DNA from: Penelope pileata
Taxonomy: Eukaryota; Chordata; Aves; Galliformes; Cracidae
DNA: 64,000 nt
Direction of reading: 5' to 3'
Assembly (NCBI GenBank): GCA_013396635.1
Contig: WBMW01003963.1
Coordinates: forward strand, 18,374 to 82,373
The position numbers and the translations under genes were made by a program. This document shows positions 50,790-64,000 of this stretch, one piece after another (positions within the stretch are counted from its first letter, which is position 1; each line of letters begins with the position of its first letter). The notes beneath the pieces are model-generated. The model saw nothing but the letters and a program-made list of their open reading frames with translations. It made no database searches and had not been told where the DNA came from.

Positions 50790-51348
50790 GTGGCCAGCAT
50801 GGAGAGGGAGGTGATTGTCCCTCTCTGCTGTGCCCTTGTGAGGCCCCATCAGGAATAATGCAGCCAGGCCTGGGGCCCCAGCACAAGAAGGATGTGGGGC
50901 TGTTGGAGTGGGTCTGGAGAAGGCCACAGTGATGAGCAGCGGGCTGGAGCACCTCTCCTATGAAGACAGGCTTGTGCAGCCTGGAGAAGAGAAGAATCCA
51001 GGGAGACCTCATTGTGGCCTTCCAATACTTAGAAGGAGCTTACGAACAGGAGGGAGACTGACGTTTTGTCTGATAGTGATAGGACAAGGGAGAATATCTT
51101 TGAACTGAAAGAGGGGAGATTTAAGTTAGATGCTAGGAGGAAATTCTTTACTCAGGTGGTGGTGAGGCACTGGAAGAGATTTCCCAGAAAGCTGTGGGTG
51201 CCCCATCCCTGGAGGAGCTCAAGGCCAGGCTGGATGGGGCCATGGGCAGCCTGAGCTGGTGAGTAGCAATCAGCCCACAGCAGGGGGTTGGAGCAAGGTG
51301 ATCTTTAAGGTCCCTTCCAACTTAAGCTTTTCCAAGATTCTATGACTC
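50790..51348 (+). mobile_element. CR1 LINE, ORF2 end to 3' terminus
   Basis: About 560 bases in order: 'ctcattgtggccttccaata', 'gaaattctttactcaggtgg', 'tgccccatccctggaggagc', 'aggctggatggggccatggg', 'aaggtcccttccaactta' and terminal 'agattctatgact'. Plus strand. It retains the end of ORF2 in broken frames. Confidence 0.95.
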
Positions 51349-54300
51349 AACATCCAGGTTTGCAATCCCATCCCCTCCCCTCACCTTCAGGCTGCACAGA
51401 AAAAAGGGTTTTCTGACAGAGACCACAGCCGAGCTCTCACTTTGTGAGCGCTGCAAATACTTACAGACAAAGTAGCTTGTCTAATATGTGTTCAAGATAA
51501 AAGTTTGAGATGTCAGAGAATTTTATCTGGAGAAAAAAAAAAGGCATTCATGCACAAGAGGATAACTTCAAGCCTATCTGCCTATCTGCTCAGCTCTAAG
51601 CTCTAGGTAGATAGAGAAGTGGAGTGGAAGGTAAAGCAGGCGAAAGAATGCAAAATGATTTCTGCAGGCAGAAAAGAGCAGGATGTCCCTACCAGTTCTG
51701 CTAAACTGAGCTTCAGAGAGAAAAGTGGAAATTACACAGTCTGTGCCTCCTGCCCTTGCATGCACAACCTGGAGCAAAGGGGTGCACCCAGCTGAGACAG
51801 GCAAATGTGCCCTGAGAGACGGGGATGGCACACATCTGCTCCAGCTCCTCTTGCTCTGCCACAAAGACCAACTCATCCTTTTATTTTGTAGCAGAGTGAA
51901 AAATGGATCAAGAGATGTGCAGAATAGACAGGAGGAACCCAGCCCCAAATCAGCACAGGGTGGTGATCCTGGTGTGGTCTGCACTCATTCAAACCTGATC
52001 AGGATCTGGTCCCTGTTCTGTAAGCCTCTTGGTCTGATGTCATGCTAATGATGGCTGGAAATAAGGGCACAGTGAATTCCCTTTTCCTCCAGAATTATTT
52101 CTGTCATCAAGAACCTTTGTTCATGGAGACTGCAAGGCCAGAAGGCTCTCTCCATTCACTTACGCATTAAAACTCAACAGATGATAAAGGAGGAGGGAAT
52201 CACTGGGGACAGGAATAGCAGTTTTTTCATCACATTTATTAATTTTCCTTTTGCCTGTTAAGGTCTATGCTCAACAGCATGCTGATTGTTTCAGATACTT
52301 CCATAAGTGACGTTTTACGCCATCCTGCCCTTGTATAGGGCACGTAGACTTGAAGTGGTTTAACACAGATGAATGAGATAATGCAATGTGAAGGGAGCCT
52401 GCAGGCTGTGTCTGCCTCCCTGCTAGAAGAGAATTCATCTACAGATCCCAGAGCTGCACAGCACTTTGGAGTGCCCTGCAGAGAAGGGCTCTGCTCCCTG
52501 CCTGGCGAACACGGCTTCTCCTCCATGCCAGCTCCATGGGACCTTCTATGCCATCATCTCTCTTCCTGACCACAGCTGGGACGGGTGCTCTCTCTGCCCA
52601 GAACCATGCTATGCAGAAGAGCTGACATTTTAATCTTTCATTTTCTCTTCAAGTACTTTTTGGCTTTATTTCTCCTCTCTCCCACGTTGTTTCTTATTCA
52701 GTGTATTCAACTACAGGGAGTATCAGAAAATACTACCCTAACTTGAGAATAGATTTGCTCTCTAGTGACGTCTTCCAATACTACTGATTTATACCCTTTT
52801 CCTACATTGATCTGTTGGGAGCTTTCATCAGCTATATCTGACATAAACACTGTATTATTCTGTATTGCATTATACCCTAGAAATCCACTCAAATCCCTTT
52901 GCTCCTCAAATTAAAGCAATATGCATTACAGTGTCCTGATTTCCTTCTCTTCTTGCATTTGCATTTTTGTATCATGCTCTAGATTACTCACTTATATTTT
53001 GGCATAAGCATCTCCCTCTTCATTTAAGAATATTGCCTTTAATCTTTTTTACACCTCGAAGCACACAAAATCCCTGCCCAAAGGACAAATGGAGACATTT
53101 GGTTCCTGCAGTGGCTGAACTTTTGTAGGAGTTATTTAAAGCAAAAGTCATGTTGTTCAGCTGCCTTCTTGCACAGATGTCCTGTGGGCAGCCACAAAGT
53201 GCTGCTGCTCTCACAACACGTGAGGTTCACCTGCGACACTGCAGTTCTCTGCACTCTTGGGAAGGGATTTATCTTCCCAGACCGCATGTTTGTCCCAGTC
53301 AGATATTAATCCAGTTATGTTGGAAATGTATTCAGCCAGCCAGAGCCCTGACTTCAGTAAAGGTACATGACAGCAGTGAGAGGGCAGAGCTTTTCTTGAA
53401 AGAGGAGCTTCGAACATTCGGTATATATTAGACAAGGCTCAGAGTTGCTCCATCTTATAGATGATACAGATAAACTAGCACATTCATTATTCTAGATTTT
53501 CCTGGATTATTACATTATACCCAGACAGTGGACTAAAGTAAAGCTATTAGGAGAAGATTTTTATAATGTAGGATCAAGTCATGCAATAAGTGGGAGGGAA
53601 AAGAGAAGAGCCAGGCTTTTATTCCGGTTAAGCCTGAGACTATCATGTTCAGAAGTGACCCTGTTACTCACTCTTAAGTTCAAACATCCACCATAAGACG
53701 TCTCTAGCTTAAAGATCTGAGCACTTTGCTCTAAAAGCAATCAGAGGACAAGGGGTGCAGAGACACTAAAAATACCCACTCAACTGAGCTCACGACTGGC
53801 TCCCAAGAAGCATCTTGAAAGCTGCAGTCCCTTACAAACAGCAGCAAGCAACGCACACTGCCAAGGAAGATCCTGCTGCACCGTCAGCCATGACCCATTG
53901 GAATGGATCTTCTGCAGAAGGCAGTCCAACACCATCGGCGTACCCAGGGGAAGAGCATCTATCTCCTAAAGTCTCCCACAAAGTGCCCTTCTTTGGCCAG
54001 TTAACACAGAAGAGCAAAAGATGCTGTTTTGGCTAAAAATGAAATCTTTTTCTTCCCAACCCAAGCAGGAAAGCTCAATTTCTGCTAGCATCCACTGAGA
54101 GAGGTGCAAGGGCAGAAAAAAAAAAAAGACAGATAACAAAAACATCTACATTGTACCCATCAGAGCCATCAAAATGCCATTGTATATTCATTAAAAGATT
54201 TGTTCAAAAGTTCAGAAAATTCCCTCCAGTAATATAATGGGTGATAATTCAATTTATTTATGTTTTTAAGGCATGAAGTATAGCTTTGATTTCCCTTAAC

Positions 54301-57300
54301 TGTGCCTCTATTATTATTAATCTACTTATCTTCTGAAAAGATCATCTAAACTACACTTCTATAGGGAATGTGATCTTTGGCCATGTAGGGCTTTGCAATT
54401 ATCCAGTTCTGAATGAACTTGTTGTTAAAACATTTTTTAAGTCTAATGAAAACATTAGATCAATTCCTAGCAGTGATAGTTGTCATTAAATCAATAGCGT
54501 GTGTAAGTCCATTACACTGATATTTGACACGAACTGCTGAAGGTCTGCTAACAATGAAACCATACTGAAGTGTGTCCTCTGCTAAGCAGATTTCCTATAA
54601 GATAAAAATCTGTTAAGTCTACAGTAACCGAAACTTTTCTTCTTTAACTAAAATAAACAGATATCTGAAATGTTACTGTAACTCACCCGAGGACCACCAT
54701 GATCACACAGGTTTTGGAGCCAGTTCTTTTATCACACCTCTATCACAGCTGAGCTCCCAAATCAGTTAGAAAAGCTTTCTGATTGTTTATCTGTATGGCA
54801 CACAAAGCATTTCCTAACGAAATTCTGCCAAGCACGAAGGACCTGACCCTACCCCCTCCTAAGCAAAGGCATTGCCACTGACTTCAGTGGAGGTGTGATC
54901 ATTCCTTAAGTCTCTGGAAAAGGAAAGGTCTCCCCAAAGAGGAGTCTCTTTGCATACGAGTGGAGAAAGAAACAAAACCAGAGCCATTTCCCAGTGCAGA
55001 ACAGTGATTTCTTTGTACGTACTATCACATTGTAAATAGGAAAGATTATTGAAAGATCTCTGGCTCTGTGTTATTTAAACATTTTTCCAGTGGCCTGCAA
55101 ACACAATATCTACCCCTACTGTGAGTGCCTCATAAAGTCTTGCTACCCATGCAACCCTGTGAGAGCTCGATGTCTGGTGTACTTAATATATATTGGGACT
55201 CCTGCCATGAAAGAAATATAAAACTTGAGAAATTAGCTACCTCATGGGAAGACTGGAGTTCACAGCAGAGCCATTCAGCACGGCTTGTCTTATGATTTAT
55301 AGAGATAGTGATGTTTCAGTAAGAATATGTGGCATTTGCTCACAGGCAAAGTTGCTGTGAGCGCACACATCTACAGGGAAACAATGGGAAATGGCAGACA
55401 TGGACAACGTTCTGGCTGAAAAGGATATTTCAAAATGAAAATGCTAACTATTTTATTTGAAAGGTGCTAAAAATTGAGTGGGCATGAGCAGAAGATTAGT
55501 GAAAATTCATCAAACAAATTCAAGAAACTTTTGTCCTCAGAAACTACGTTTTTTATATAAATAAATAAGAGAATCTATAGAAAAAAATCTCCTGAGGAAT
55601 TCTGTGAGACTTCGGCTTCTGTAATTCCTGCAGCAGGAAATCCCAGCTAGTGCAGAAGTGGAGGAAGCACCCATGCAGGGGAGGGTCCTGTCCTGCTCTA
55701 TGCTATGGCTCCCACTAATGGCAGCAAGGGAAAGCTCATTCGGTCCAAACAGTAGAGAGAGCAGTAAAAAGCTTTACAAAACGTTCTTCTCTTCATCTTT
55801 AGTGTTGGTTTTTTTGTTTGCTTGTTTGTTTGTTCTTTAATATTTAAAAACAGAGTTGCCAAACAGATGGTTCTGAATCATTTCAAAAGTCAGAACGTAA
55901 GAGTTTGATAGAAAATAATCTGAATATCAGTCTCCTTGGGTGAGCTTTATCTCACTCCCAGACATCTGTAGACTTCTAGAGGTGAGCCACCTCCTGCCTG
56001 CAGCCTGGGGAGTAGTTTAGGGTGACCTCGTGCACAGCCCAGCCTATGTCAGGCCTGAGACGAACCCAGCTCCGATCACACTGCGGCTGCGGCCTGGCCT
56101 GTACATGGGGCTGGGGCCGCCATTTTGGATGCCTGCTGGAGGCTGCACCAATGGGACCATGCAGAAGGCAAAGCCCTGCTGCCTCACCAGAGAGAACGAT
56201 GGAGAGTGGAAGAAGGGTGGTTTGTAGGATCCCCTTTTGGGAGTGTGAATCAGGGATCAGAGGAGTCTTATTTGTCATGAATCGGGAGCAGCAGGTTCTT
56301 GTTTGTCACTGAGGAGAGCTCCACCCCCTTTGCACAGGACAAGGGGATGATTTTGTTCACATCGTGCTCCAGTTCTGTTGCAATGGGGGAAAGTCCAAAA
56401 CCCTCAGGTGAGAACCACTGACTGTGGGAGCAGATGGACAAACGTTTGTTTTACATCTCGGTTCTGAGCACGACAGAGATTATCCAAACAGCTGGGTAAT
56501 TTTCTGCTGGTGACACCTCAGAGCTATCTCACCACAATCAGGCACTAGGGCCAGGTGCAGGCTGTCCTTGGTCCCACTTCTAAACCTTGGATACATTTTT
56601 ATAAGGCCTCTGACTCAAGGAATAAACATGAGAGGATTACAGCTAATCAGATAAGTATGTCTTTATTTAACTGTAACATCAAAAATTAAGCTTGCGGTAT
56701 GTTCTTAAGAGATAGAGTCTTCAATCTAATACAAAGATTTTTTTTTAAAGATTTTTTTTTCATTTTAATTAAATTGTGTTGATTTTATTTGACATTTGAT
56801 TTCAAGAGAAGAGTCAGTGCTCCTCTCCTTCACTGTCTGTCGAGGGTTCCTATGTAATTTGTCACAGCCAGAAGGCTGCTACACCCCTCCTGTATTTAGC
56901 TTCTCCGTGGGTGATCCCATACGGATCAGGCACAGGTCAGCCACTTTCCCTCTGAAGACTTGGGTTTCTCTACATCAATGTGGTGCTGTGCTGCATTTTG
57001 TATTTAATGGATTAATTTCCCTCTCCTCTGGATCCCCACCACCGTAGCACATCCCCATGCTGGTGGAGGAGGTGGAAGGGCAGAGCTTCCCCTTGTGACA
57101 GCAGCTTGCAGGACCATGGTGGCATGTTCTTCCTGTGGTGCCCTTAGGGTTCAAAACCAACACGCATAACTGTAGAGTCCAAGAAGGAACTTACAGAACT
57201 ACTCCGTATGTTTAAAAGGAGAGTAAGTTCTTCAGAGCATGGGTCTGATGTGCCAAACCATAAAAGAGCTAAAAAAGGATGCTGTGCTGTACAGAAGCAA

Positions 57301-59412
57301 TTATACAACAAGACCAAGACTGAAAATCTGAGAAGCCAGAAAACACATGCCCTGACGTCAGCTGGGAAAGAGCCTGGTGTCCACTGAATTCCCCTCTCAC
57401 TCCTTGCTGGAGCTGGAAGCCACATAGTGAGTGAGGCAGGAAATTTGAGGAGGAGAAAGAAGACACGATGAAGGCTGATGAATGGTGTCCTGGGGAACTG
57501 GTTGCTATCTCTGTCCCCAGTGAAGAGTTTCCCTGAGATACTGCCAAGTCATCCAAACCATACATCGAAAACTTTGTCTCAGTAATTGTGTGGGGTTTAT
57601 TTTCTGAATGCATAAATTAATGCCCTAAGTTCTGATTCACAAAACTGCTGAGCACTCATTGCTGCAAAAGAAAACAAGGGCACTGTCCTTCCGGCACATA
57701 AAGTGCTAGAGAATGTGAAGTGTTCTGAAAAATCAGGTCATTAGGCATGCAAATTGGGTCATCAAAATTAGTGGATCTTTTTGACATTAATCTCTCTAGA
57801 CTTCTTCCTGGGAAAACAGGGAGATCCCATACCCTACAGGAGAGTTGTGAACTAAATTAATTTAATGTTTGTTTTCCCACCAGCTCCCACTCCATCTGAT
57901 GCTGATGCTATTTGCATGTCAGGCAGGCTGTTTCCATCGCTTCCTCACTCAGTGCAGCCACTGAGGATGTGGTGGAGGTGCTGACTGTCGCTGTATCGGT
58001 GTGGAGCACCACCAGCCCTGGAGACGGGGAGCCTTGCCCTGGCCTCACAGCCAGGCCAGGTGCCATCAGCTGCCGAGTACTAGCATCACCAGCTCCCAAA
58101 TTCTCAAATGTGGTCATATTTGAGCATTTTTTTCACAGGGTCAGAATATCGTGAAGGCCAGGATGACCTCCCCACTGCCAAGCTTTGCTCCAGTACATAG
58201 AGCTTCCCAACAGCAAAAGCAACCTTTGGATGCATCTGCCTGTCAAGGTGGTTCTGCAAGCTCCGCTTCCATTTAGACGAGCCCAAGTCTATTATCCCCA
58301 AAGTGAAACACTAAAACTCATCCCACAGCTGTTTAAAGTAAGCAGTTCTCTGAACAAAGAGGTTATTCAGCTTGAAAAGACTTAATGCCTACAGAGAAGC
58401 GCTCGCAGCTCGGCTCCCCGCTTCTCCAGCGGCTGGCATCTGCGGGCCGTCTCGGTGGCTGCTCAGCCCGCCGCCCCGAATCCTGCTGCAGGGTGGGACC
58501 TCTCAAAACTGCTGGGCTTCCATCGCCCAAGGCTTTGTCAAGGGATTCAGGGAGGGAGGTATGGCTGCGTCTGAAGCCACGGCGTTCATCGGGGAGGACT
58601 TATTTCAATATGTTGTTGAAGCTATCCGATGTCAGGTTATGTGTCTCAGGGGGACACGTGTTTCTTGTAGTTTGTTATGCCATCTGTTAAGAAATGCAGC
58701 CACTTGTCTCTCTGCTACACGACCACAGATGGGGAGTTTTTCCCCCTGTGTGCATGACTGTCAATATATGCCAAAGCCTTGTTATCTGGAGCCAGGTGGA
58801 ATCACCACCAAAACGAGAGCGCGTTGCGAGAAGGGTGTTGCACGGGTGCTCCCGAATACTGGGGCTTGCAGCACACAGGTGGGCTTTGTGAGCAAAGCCA
58901 GCCTGCCACGGCCAGGCCAGATGTGTCTGTGAGCCTTTCAGCCCATCGCTGCATCCTTCTGCTTGCACAGCTCCAGGAAGGGGCTCTAGGTCACGCATCT
59001 CCAGTGGGGAACGTGCAACATGGTGTGCAACCTCGCTACTTGGCTGTGGGTTTGACTCCCATGACTGGACAGCATTTACCTCAAGTGGCAATGGCAAGCT
59101 CAGGTTCAGAGAAAACACAAAATATAACTCCTGTTTCCACAAAGATGCTTCAGCTCTCAATAAATTCTTGGTGTGCGCTTAACTAAATACCATTTCCAGG
59201 TCTCCATTCTGCTGCCTGACCCATTCAGTCCTGTGGGGGAATAAACAAACACAGCGGGCACAGAAAGTCCCCCAATGGCCATGAGCAGCTATTGACTTTA
59301 GCATCAATAGCGCTCCTTTTCCAAGGTTGATTATCACACCTTTTAATATCGAGCTGACACTCTTCCAGCATGACTGGATCTATTCCTGAGTCTGTGGGCT
59401 GCAAGTTTTAAA
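51349..59412. other. Gene-less sequence
   Basis: Eight kb without recognised repeats or exons. The patch 58385-58700 is locally CpG-richer, and a 186-codon plus-strand ORF (58372-58932) spans it; I find no family resemblance, start context or splice sites to support a gene. Confidence 0.5.
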
Positions 59413-59475
59413 GGGAAGTTTTACAGAGGGGGGACTGTAACTGAAAGTTTTATTGAAAATGGGAAGTTTTACAGA
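59413..59475. repeat. Short imperfect tandem repeat, period 48
   Basis: gggaagttttacaga occurs at 59413-59427 and 59461-59475, with related aaagtttta and cttacagaaa echoes between and after. A small decayed tandem array. Confidence 0.75.
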
Positions 59476-59786
59476 AAGGGAACTTTCATTAGGAATGAAC
59501 GTCTTACAGAAACAGGGCTGCAAAGCCAGCCTGTTGTGATCACCCTCAATTTGCTAACTTCTTTGGGGCAAGTATTTCACCCTGGAAGCCCTTTGAGGCT
59601 AGTGGTCATGCCAGAAAACTGAGCAAAGAATTAATTTTTTCCAACAGCATTAGATACATTTTTCCCTTCCATTCCCAGCCCAGCTCCCAGCTGTGGGTAG
59701 AGCTCAGCACTTCTGGAAACCCAGTGTCCAAGCTCTGCTCTGGGATGATGACCAGGGATGGCAGCTCCTGGAAGTACCAAACCGTG

Positions 59787-60130
59787 GAATCATAGAATCA
59801 GAGTGGGTGGGGGTGGAATGGGCCTCAAAGCCCATCAGTTCCAATCCCTGACATGGGCAGGGTCACCACTCACCAGCACAGGCTGCCCAGAGCCCCATCC
59901 AGCCTGGCCTTGAGCACCTCCAGGGATGGGGCATCCACAGCTCTCTAAGCAGCCTGTGTCAGGGCCTCACCAATCCCACAGCGAAGAATTTATTCCTTAT
60001 ATCTAATCAAAATCTCCCCTCTTTTAGCTTAAAGCCATTACCCATTGTTCTATCACTACATGCCCTTGTAAAAAATCTCCATCTTTCTTCTAAGCCCCCT
60101 TTAAGTATTGAAAGGCTGCAGTAAGGTCCC
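59787..60130 (-). mobile_element. CR1 LINE, 3' part
   Basis: Begins with ggaatcatagaatcagagt, then 'catccagcctggccttgagc', 'ccagggatggggcatccaca' and 'taaagccattacccattgtt'. Minus strand, about 340 bases, 5'-truncated. It is a different subfamily from the 37.3 and 44.7 kb copies. Confidence 0.95.
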
Positions 60131-60618
60131 AAACAGGCTTAGTTTACCAAATGATGTAACCGAGTGAAAAATGTAAAACACTTGAATATAACACTGCAAC
60201 TAACAGAAAGAACATCTTAATTTACAGGTAACTCCTTTATTTCTGCCACAATTTAAATTTGCACAGGCTCATGTGAAAAAAACAAGTCCCAAGACAATTT
60301 TCAAACAAACGGATATCTTAAGGCATCCATATATACCTTGTAGGCATGTAGAGCAGACCTCATGCATACACGCTCTGCCTGCCATGAGCAGGGGCTGCCC
60401 ACACACATTTATCACAAGAGCTCATGCAGTTCCTGGTGGCCCTGCAGCTGGCCGGGAGAAAATGGAAGAGACAGGATTAGTACTGTGGGGAGGCCAGGAT
60501 GGAAAGGAGAGGGAATAGAAGTCACAGGAAAAAAAAAAAAAAAGGAATGGCTTTCCATCCTGAAAATGAGTGATTTTGGAGATAAATAAAATTTTTTTAT
60601 AAACAAAAATTGAAAAAT
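60131..60618. other. Short gene-less spacer
   Basis: Contains a poly-A tract at 60529-60543. Nothing else recognised. Confidence 0.6.
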
Positions 60619-61365
60619 GGAATCACAGAATCATATGGGTAGGAAGGGATCTCTGGAAATGATCTAGTTCAACACCTTGCTGATGTAAGTTCCCTACAGT
60701 AGGTTGCACAGGAAAGCGTCTGGGGAGGGGTTTGAATATCTCCAGAGAAGCAGACTCCACAACCTCTCTGGGCAGCTTCTTCCAGTGCGCTGTAACCCTC
60801 AAAGTAAAGTTTTTCTTCATGTTTGCACAGAACTTCCTGTATCCCAGCTTGTGCCCATTGTCCCTTGTCCCGTTGCTGGGCGCCACTGAAAAGAGTCTGG
60901 CCCCATCCATTTGACTCCCACCCCTCAGATATCTATAATCAGTGATCAGATCCCCTCTGAGCCTTCTCTTCTCCAAGCTGAACAGCCCCAGGGCTCTCAG
61001 CCTTTCCTCATAAGGGGGATGCTCCAGGCCCCCATCATCTTTGTGGCCCTCCGCTGGACTCTCTCCAGCAGTTCCATGTCTGTCGTGAACTGAGGAGCCC
61101 AGAACTGGACACAGTGCTCCAGGTGAGGCCTCACCAGGGCAGAGCAGAGGGGGAGGATAATCCCCCTTGCCCTGCTGGCCATCAGGACAGCCATGTCCTT
61201 CTCTGCAGAGCTCCTCTCTAGCAGATCAGCTCCTGCCTGTACTGATGCATGCAGTTATTCCCTGCCAGCTGTAGGACTCTGCACTTGCCCTTGTAGGTGC
61301 CCTTGTACACTTGCCTCATCAGGTTCCTCTCCACTCAACTCTCAGCCTGTCCAGGTCAAACACAA
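60619..61365 (-). mobile_element. Longest CR1 LINE copy in the window
   Basis: Runs from the terminus (aatcacagaatcatatggg) through 'gaatatctccagagaagcag', 'ttctccaagctgaacagccc', 'tcagcctttcctcataaggg', 'tggccctccgctggactctc', 'actggacacagtgctccagg', 'ccttgccctgctggccatca' and 'ggactctgcacttgccct' to 'agcctgtccaggtc'. This is the CR1-Y-like layout with the C-terminal reverse-transcriptase region. About 750 bases. The frame is broken, so no active element. Confidence 0.95.
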
Positions 61366-63138
61366 ATGAATGGGCCAGCTAAAACTCATGGTCTCCTCAA
61401 TTTTTTAGGAAATGACCAGCAACACGGCAACTCTGCGCATCGATCCTAGGACACAGCACTGCCCCACGCCTGTCAGGGAGGATGAGGGATTAGCTTCGGC
61501 GCTGAGGAGCTGACACAGGCAGGCCCTGCTGCTGCCAGATACAGGCCTGTTTATGGCTGAGGCTGTAAAAACACACTGAAAGCAAATTTGTTAGAAAGAT
61601 GGTCTAATGAAGATGTATAGAAGGGCTGTAATGCCACGGAGCCTCCTGATAGCTCAGGCCCTGATCCTGCAAATTAAACTAAGCGGTGAAGTTAATCAGA
61701 TGCATAAGCGTTTGCAACATCAGTGTTTTTTTCCTTCCCCAAATGAGCTAAATTCAGAAAGGCTCGGTGCAAATTACACGAAGATATGAGGCACGTCGGT
61801 TCTTTCTGCAGAGCCGCTTTATTCATTCTGGGTGTACAGTGCGGAGCAGCGCGCCTGGCATGGTTAGTGATGCATGAACCTGAAGGGGGAAAATTCCCTT
61901 TGCATTCTATTCACAGCCAAGTTTCAAAACAACCCAGGCTGCTGCCTCAGCAGCCAAATGGGCAATTTTCCAAGCCGAAAAGTCAGCAACAAACCGAAGT
62001 GTTAATGCAGCTTTGTTCTCCCTTCAAGCAGGCTGCGCACCCTTGGAGCGCTCCCTTGGACAATTCTTTCTCCTCTGCATCTTATCCCTGGCACTCTCCT
62101 CCATTCCAAGAGCAAAACCACGATGGTGCATTCCCTTGCTTGCCACCCAGAAGGAAGAGGTGAAAACCTCAGGGTTGCAGAGAAATGTTCGGTTCATGGC
62201 AGAGATATAAGGGACAACAAAACTAAAGCAGTGCGCCTGAGGAAGAGGAGAAGAAAATAAATCCAGGCTCCGTGACAGCTTATCTCCTGTCTCTGGGGTA
62301 GGTGAAAGCCATGGCAGTGTGCGTACACATTAGCAGCAGTTATGGCAGGGGGTATTCAGGAGCGCACATCCTCATGGCATGAAGGAGAGGCCCTTCTTGC
62401 CCAGCCCACACAGCAACCCCTGCTTGTGGTCTGTGCACCTGGAAGGTGCTGCTGAGAGCCTCTCCTGGGCACAGGGCAGGGAGTTACGTGCAGTGAGAGA
62501 AAGACTGTTAAAGCTGGAAAGGCAAATGCTTCCCCCACAGTAAAACACGGGTGATGTTGGGGTGGCAATGGTTAAGCCATGACCGCAGTAAGGGGGAAAG
62601 TCATGGAAAACCCTTTAGAAAGAAATGCCTTTATTCAAGCAGAAATACAACATGTAGGGAAAAGAGGGATACAAAAAGAACAACTAGACAAAAGGATCTT
62701 GTTTTTCTCCAACATTTTTAAGAGCTTTAAATGAAAAAATTTAAACCTTTTTTTCAATTAATTTACAATTATTCTCAATATACAACCTTTCCATTTTCTA
62801 GTGGCTCTTTGAAGATTCATTTCACATCCAAGCAGTCAGGCAGCTTCCTTGGCTATCCTTCCCATTTAGCAGACACTTCCATCACACACCCCAGCTGTAT
62901 TAGGCCTTTTGTAGCCAGTCTGCACTGAATTATTGTAACACACTTTGACACCAAGTATGCCTACAAATATGTCACTGTGCATAACCTGAATTTAAGGGAA
63001 ACCCCACCAAAGTTAGTGGCCACCTGTGGTCACTCATGACTTGCATTTTGCAGCACAAGGATCTAAACTTGTCTTGGAACCTTGGTCCCATAGCAACTGA
63101 GAAGCAAGACAGCATTAAATGAGCAGGTATTGCTTCTA
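61366..63138. other. Gene-less sequence
   Basis: No supported exon or repeat. Chance ORFs only, the largest 125 codons (61786-62163, plus). Confidence 0.5.
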
Positions 63139-63425
63139 ATCACAGAATTACAGAATAGAGTCATAGAATCATTACGGTTGGAAAAGACCTCTAAGAGCAT
63201 CAAGTCCAATTGTTGACCCATCCCCACCGTGCCCACTAAACCATGTCCCTAAGGGCCACATCTACACATTTCCTGAGCACCTCCAGGGACAGTGACTCCA
63301 CCACTTCCCTGGGCAGCCCGTTCCCATGCATCACCACTCTTTCAGAGAAGAAAATTTTCCTAATATCCAGCCTGAACCTTTCCTGGCACAACTTAAGGCC
63401 GTTACCTCTCAGAGCCCCAAATCTC
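63139..63425 (-). mobile_element. CR1 LINE, 3' part
   Basis: 'tcatagaatcattacggttg' is followed by 'aaaagacctctaagagcatc', 'cccactaaaccatgtcccta', 'gtgactccaccacttccctg' and 'cctaatatccagcctgaacc'. A textbook CR1 3' region on the minus strand, preceded by a short run of degenerate terminal repeats. Confidence 0.96.
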
Positions 63426-64000
63426 TGGAAAATGTTTTGATTAAACGTAATTGTTCTTGTTCTCTCTGTTGGTCTTCCCTCTGTATATCTTACTGGTCAT
63501 TCTCGGAGGTAAATACTGTGCTAAATGGACTTCTATTCTGACCTGGTACCCAACTTCTTAAATGGCTGTAGGACCAACAACCAGCTTTTCAATGCTGCAG
63601 AAGTTTGGAAGCACTGTGAAGGGAAAAACAGAAAATAAAAACTAAAGCCATCAATCTGGTGATGCTTTTAAATGTTCTCCAGTTTTCCCTGGGCCATTTG
63701 TAATAATCAGAAAAATATTAAATAGCTACAGAACACCAAGAAGCAAAGTAAGCAGAAAAGGGAAAAGATAATACCTAATATCTCATGTTATTTCCTACAA
63801 GGCAAAAAGAGATGAAGCGAGTATTAAATTTCTTTAAAGAGTGTAAAGAAATTAATTGTAAGAATGACAAGAAAAAATGCTGCTCCATTTCAGCCTTGCA
63901 AGAGAAAATCTGCTACTATTTTTTAAAATTCGTTAAAAATGAATTAATCCCATGATGTCATGAGGTAACCTCTGCACCTCAGCCTCACCCCTCCACATCA
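63426..64000. other. Gene-less sequence to window end
   Basis: AT-rich, no recognised feature. Confidence 0.55.

Noticed and set aside
33107..57754. Further ATGCAAAT octamers (33107, 40902, 57747)
   Set aside because: A few perfect octamers are expected by chance in 64 kb and these lack neighbouring factor sites.
58372..58932. 186-codon plus-strand ORF in a CpG-richer patch
   Set aside because: Composition explains the missing stops. No domain and no paired splice sites.
1..64000. CRISPR arrays, tRNA or rRNA genes, phage or bacterial defence systems, intact retroviruses
   Set aside because: No regular spacer-repeat arrays, tRNA B-box context, rRNA blocks or viral gene order were found. The window is bird nuclear DNA.

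Overview
This is vertebrate nuclear DNA, almost certainly from a galliform bird such as chicken, turkey or a relative. About a dozen CR1 LINE copies with the bird-type 3' end (repeats of ATTCTATG) are present, and mammalian Alu, B1 or L1 repeats are absent. There is no bacterial gene layout, operon, CRISPR array or phage. Nearly every open reading frame is a chance ORF or a translated piece of a repeat, so this annotation is mostly repeats, regulatory candidates and one convincing exon.

Layout. 1-6.9 kb: a pentamer/tetramer purine microsatellite, a very old CR1/L3-type LINE fossil, a MIR-type SINE fossil (unusual in a bird) and two younger CR1 pieces. 6.9-19 kb: unique sequence, with one L2-clade LINE fossil near 13.1-13.5 kb in which the end of the reverse-transcriptase ORF can still be read. 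19-30.5 kb: a block nearly free of transposons. It holds a likely coding exon on the minus strand (22275-22371), a CpG-rich promoter-like segment (24.54-24.80 kb), a 907-base assembly gap between poly-T runs, a local misassembly (an exact 87-base duplication beside single-N gaps) and several stretches that read like conserved noncoding enhancers. 30.5-64 kb: gene-less sequence with eight CR1 insertions, one of them nested inside another.

Working model (inference). A gene on the minus strand starts in or near the CpG island and gap at about 24.6-26.0 kb. It has an internal exon at 22.3 kb and continues past the left edge of the window. The surrounding AT-rich, repeat-poor sequence would be its enhancers or those of a neighbouring developmental gene. 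I could not identify the gene. No new multi-gene system is visible. The observations most worth following up are the exon, the repeat-free block with its promoter and gap, and the MIR and L2 fossils inside a bird genome.
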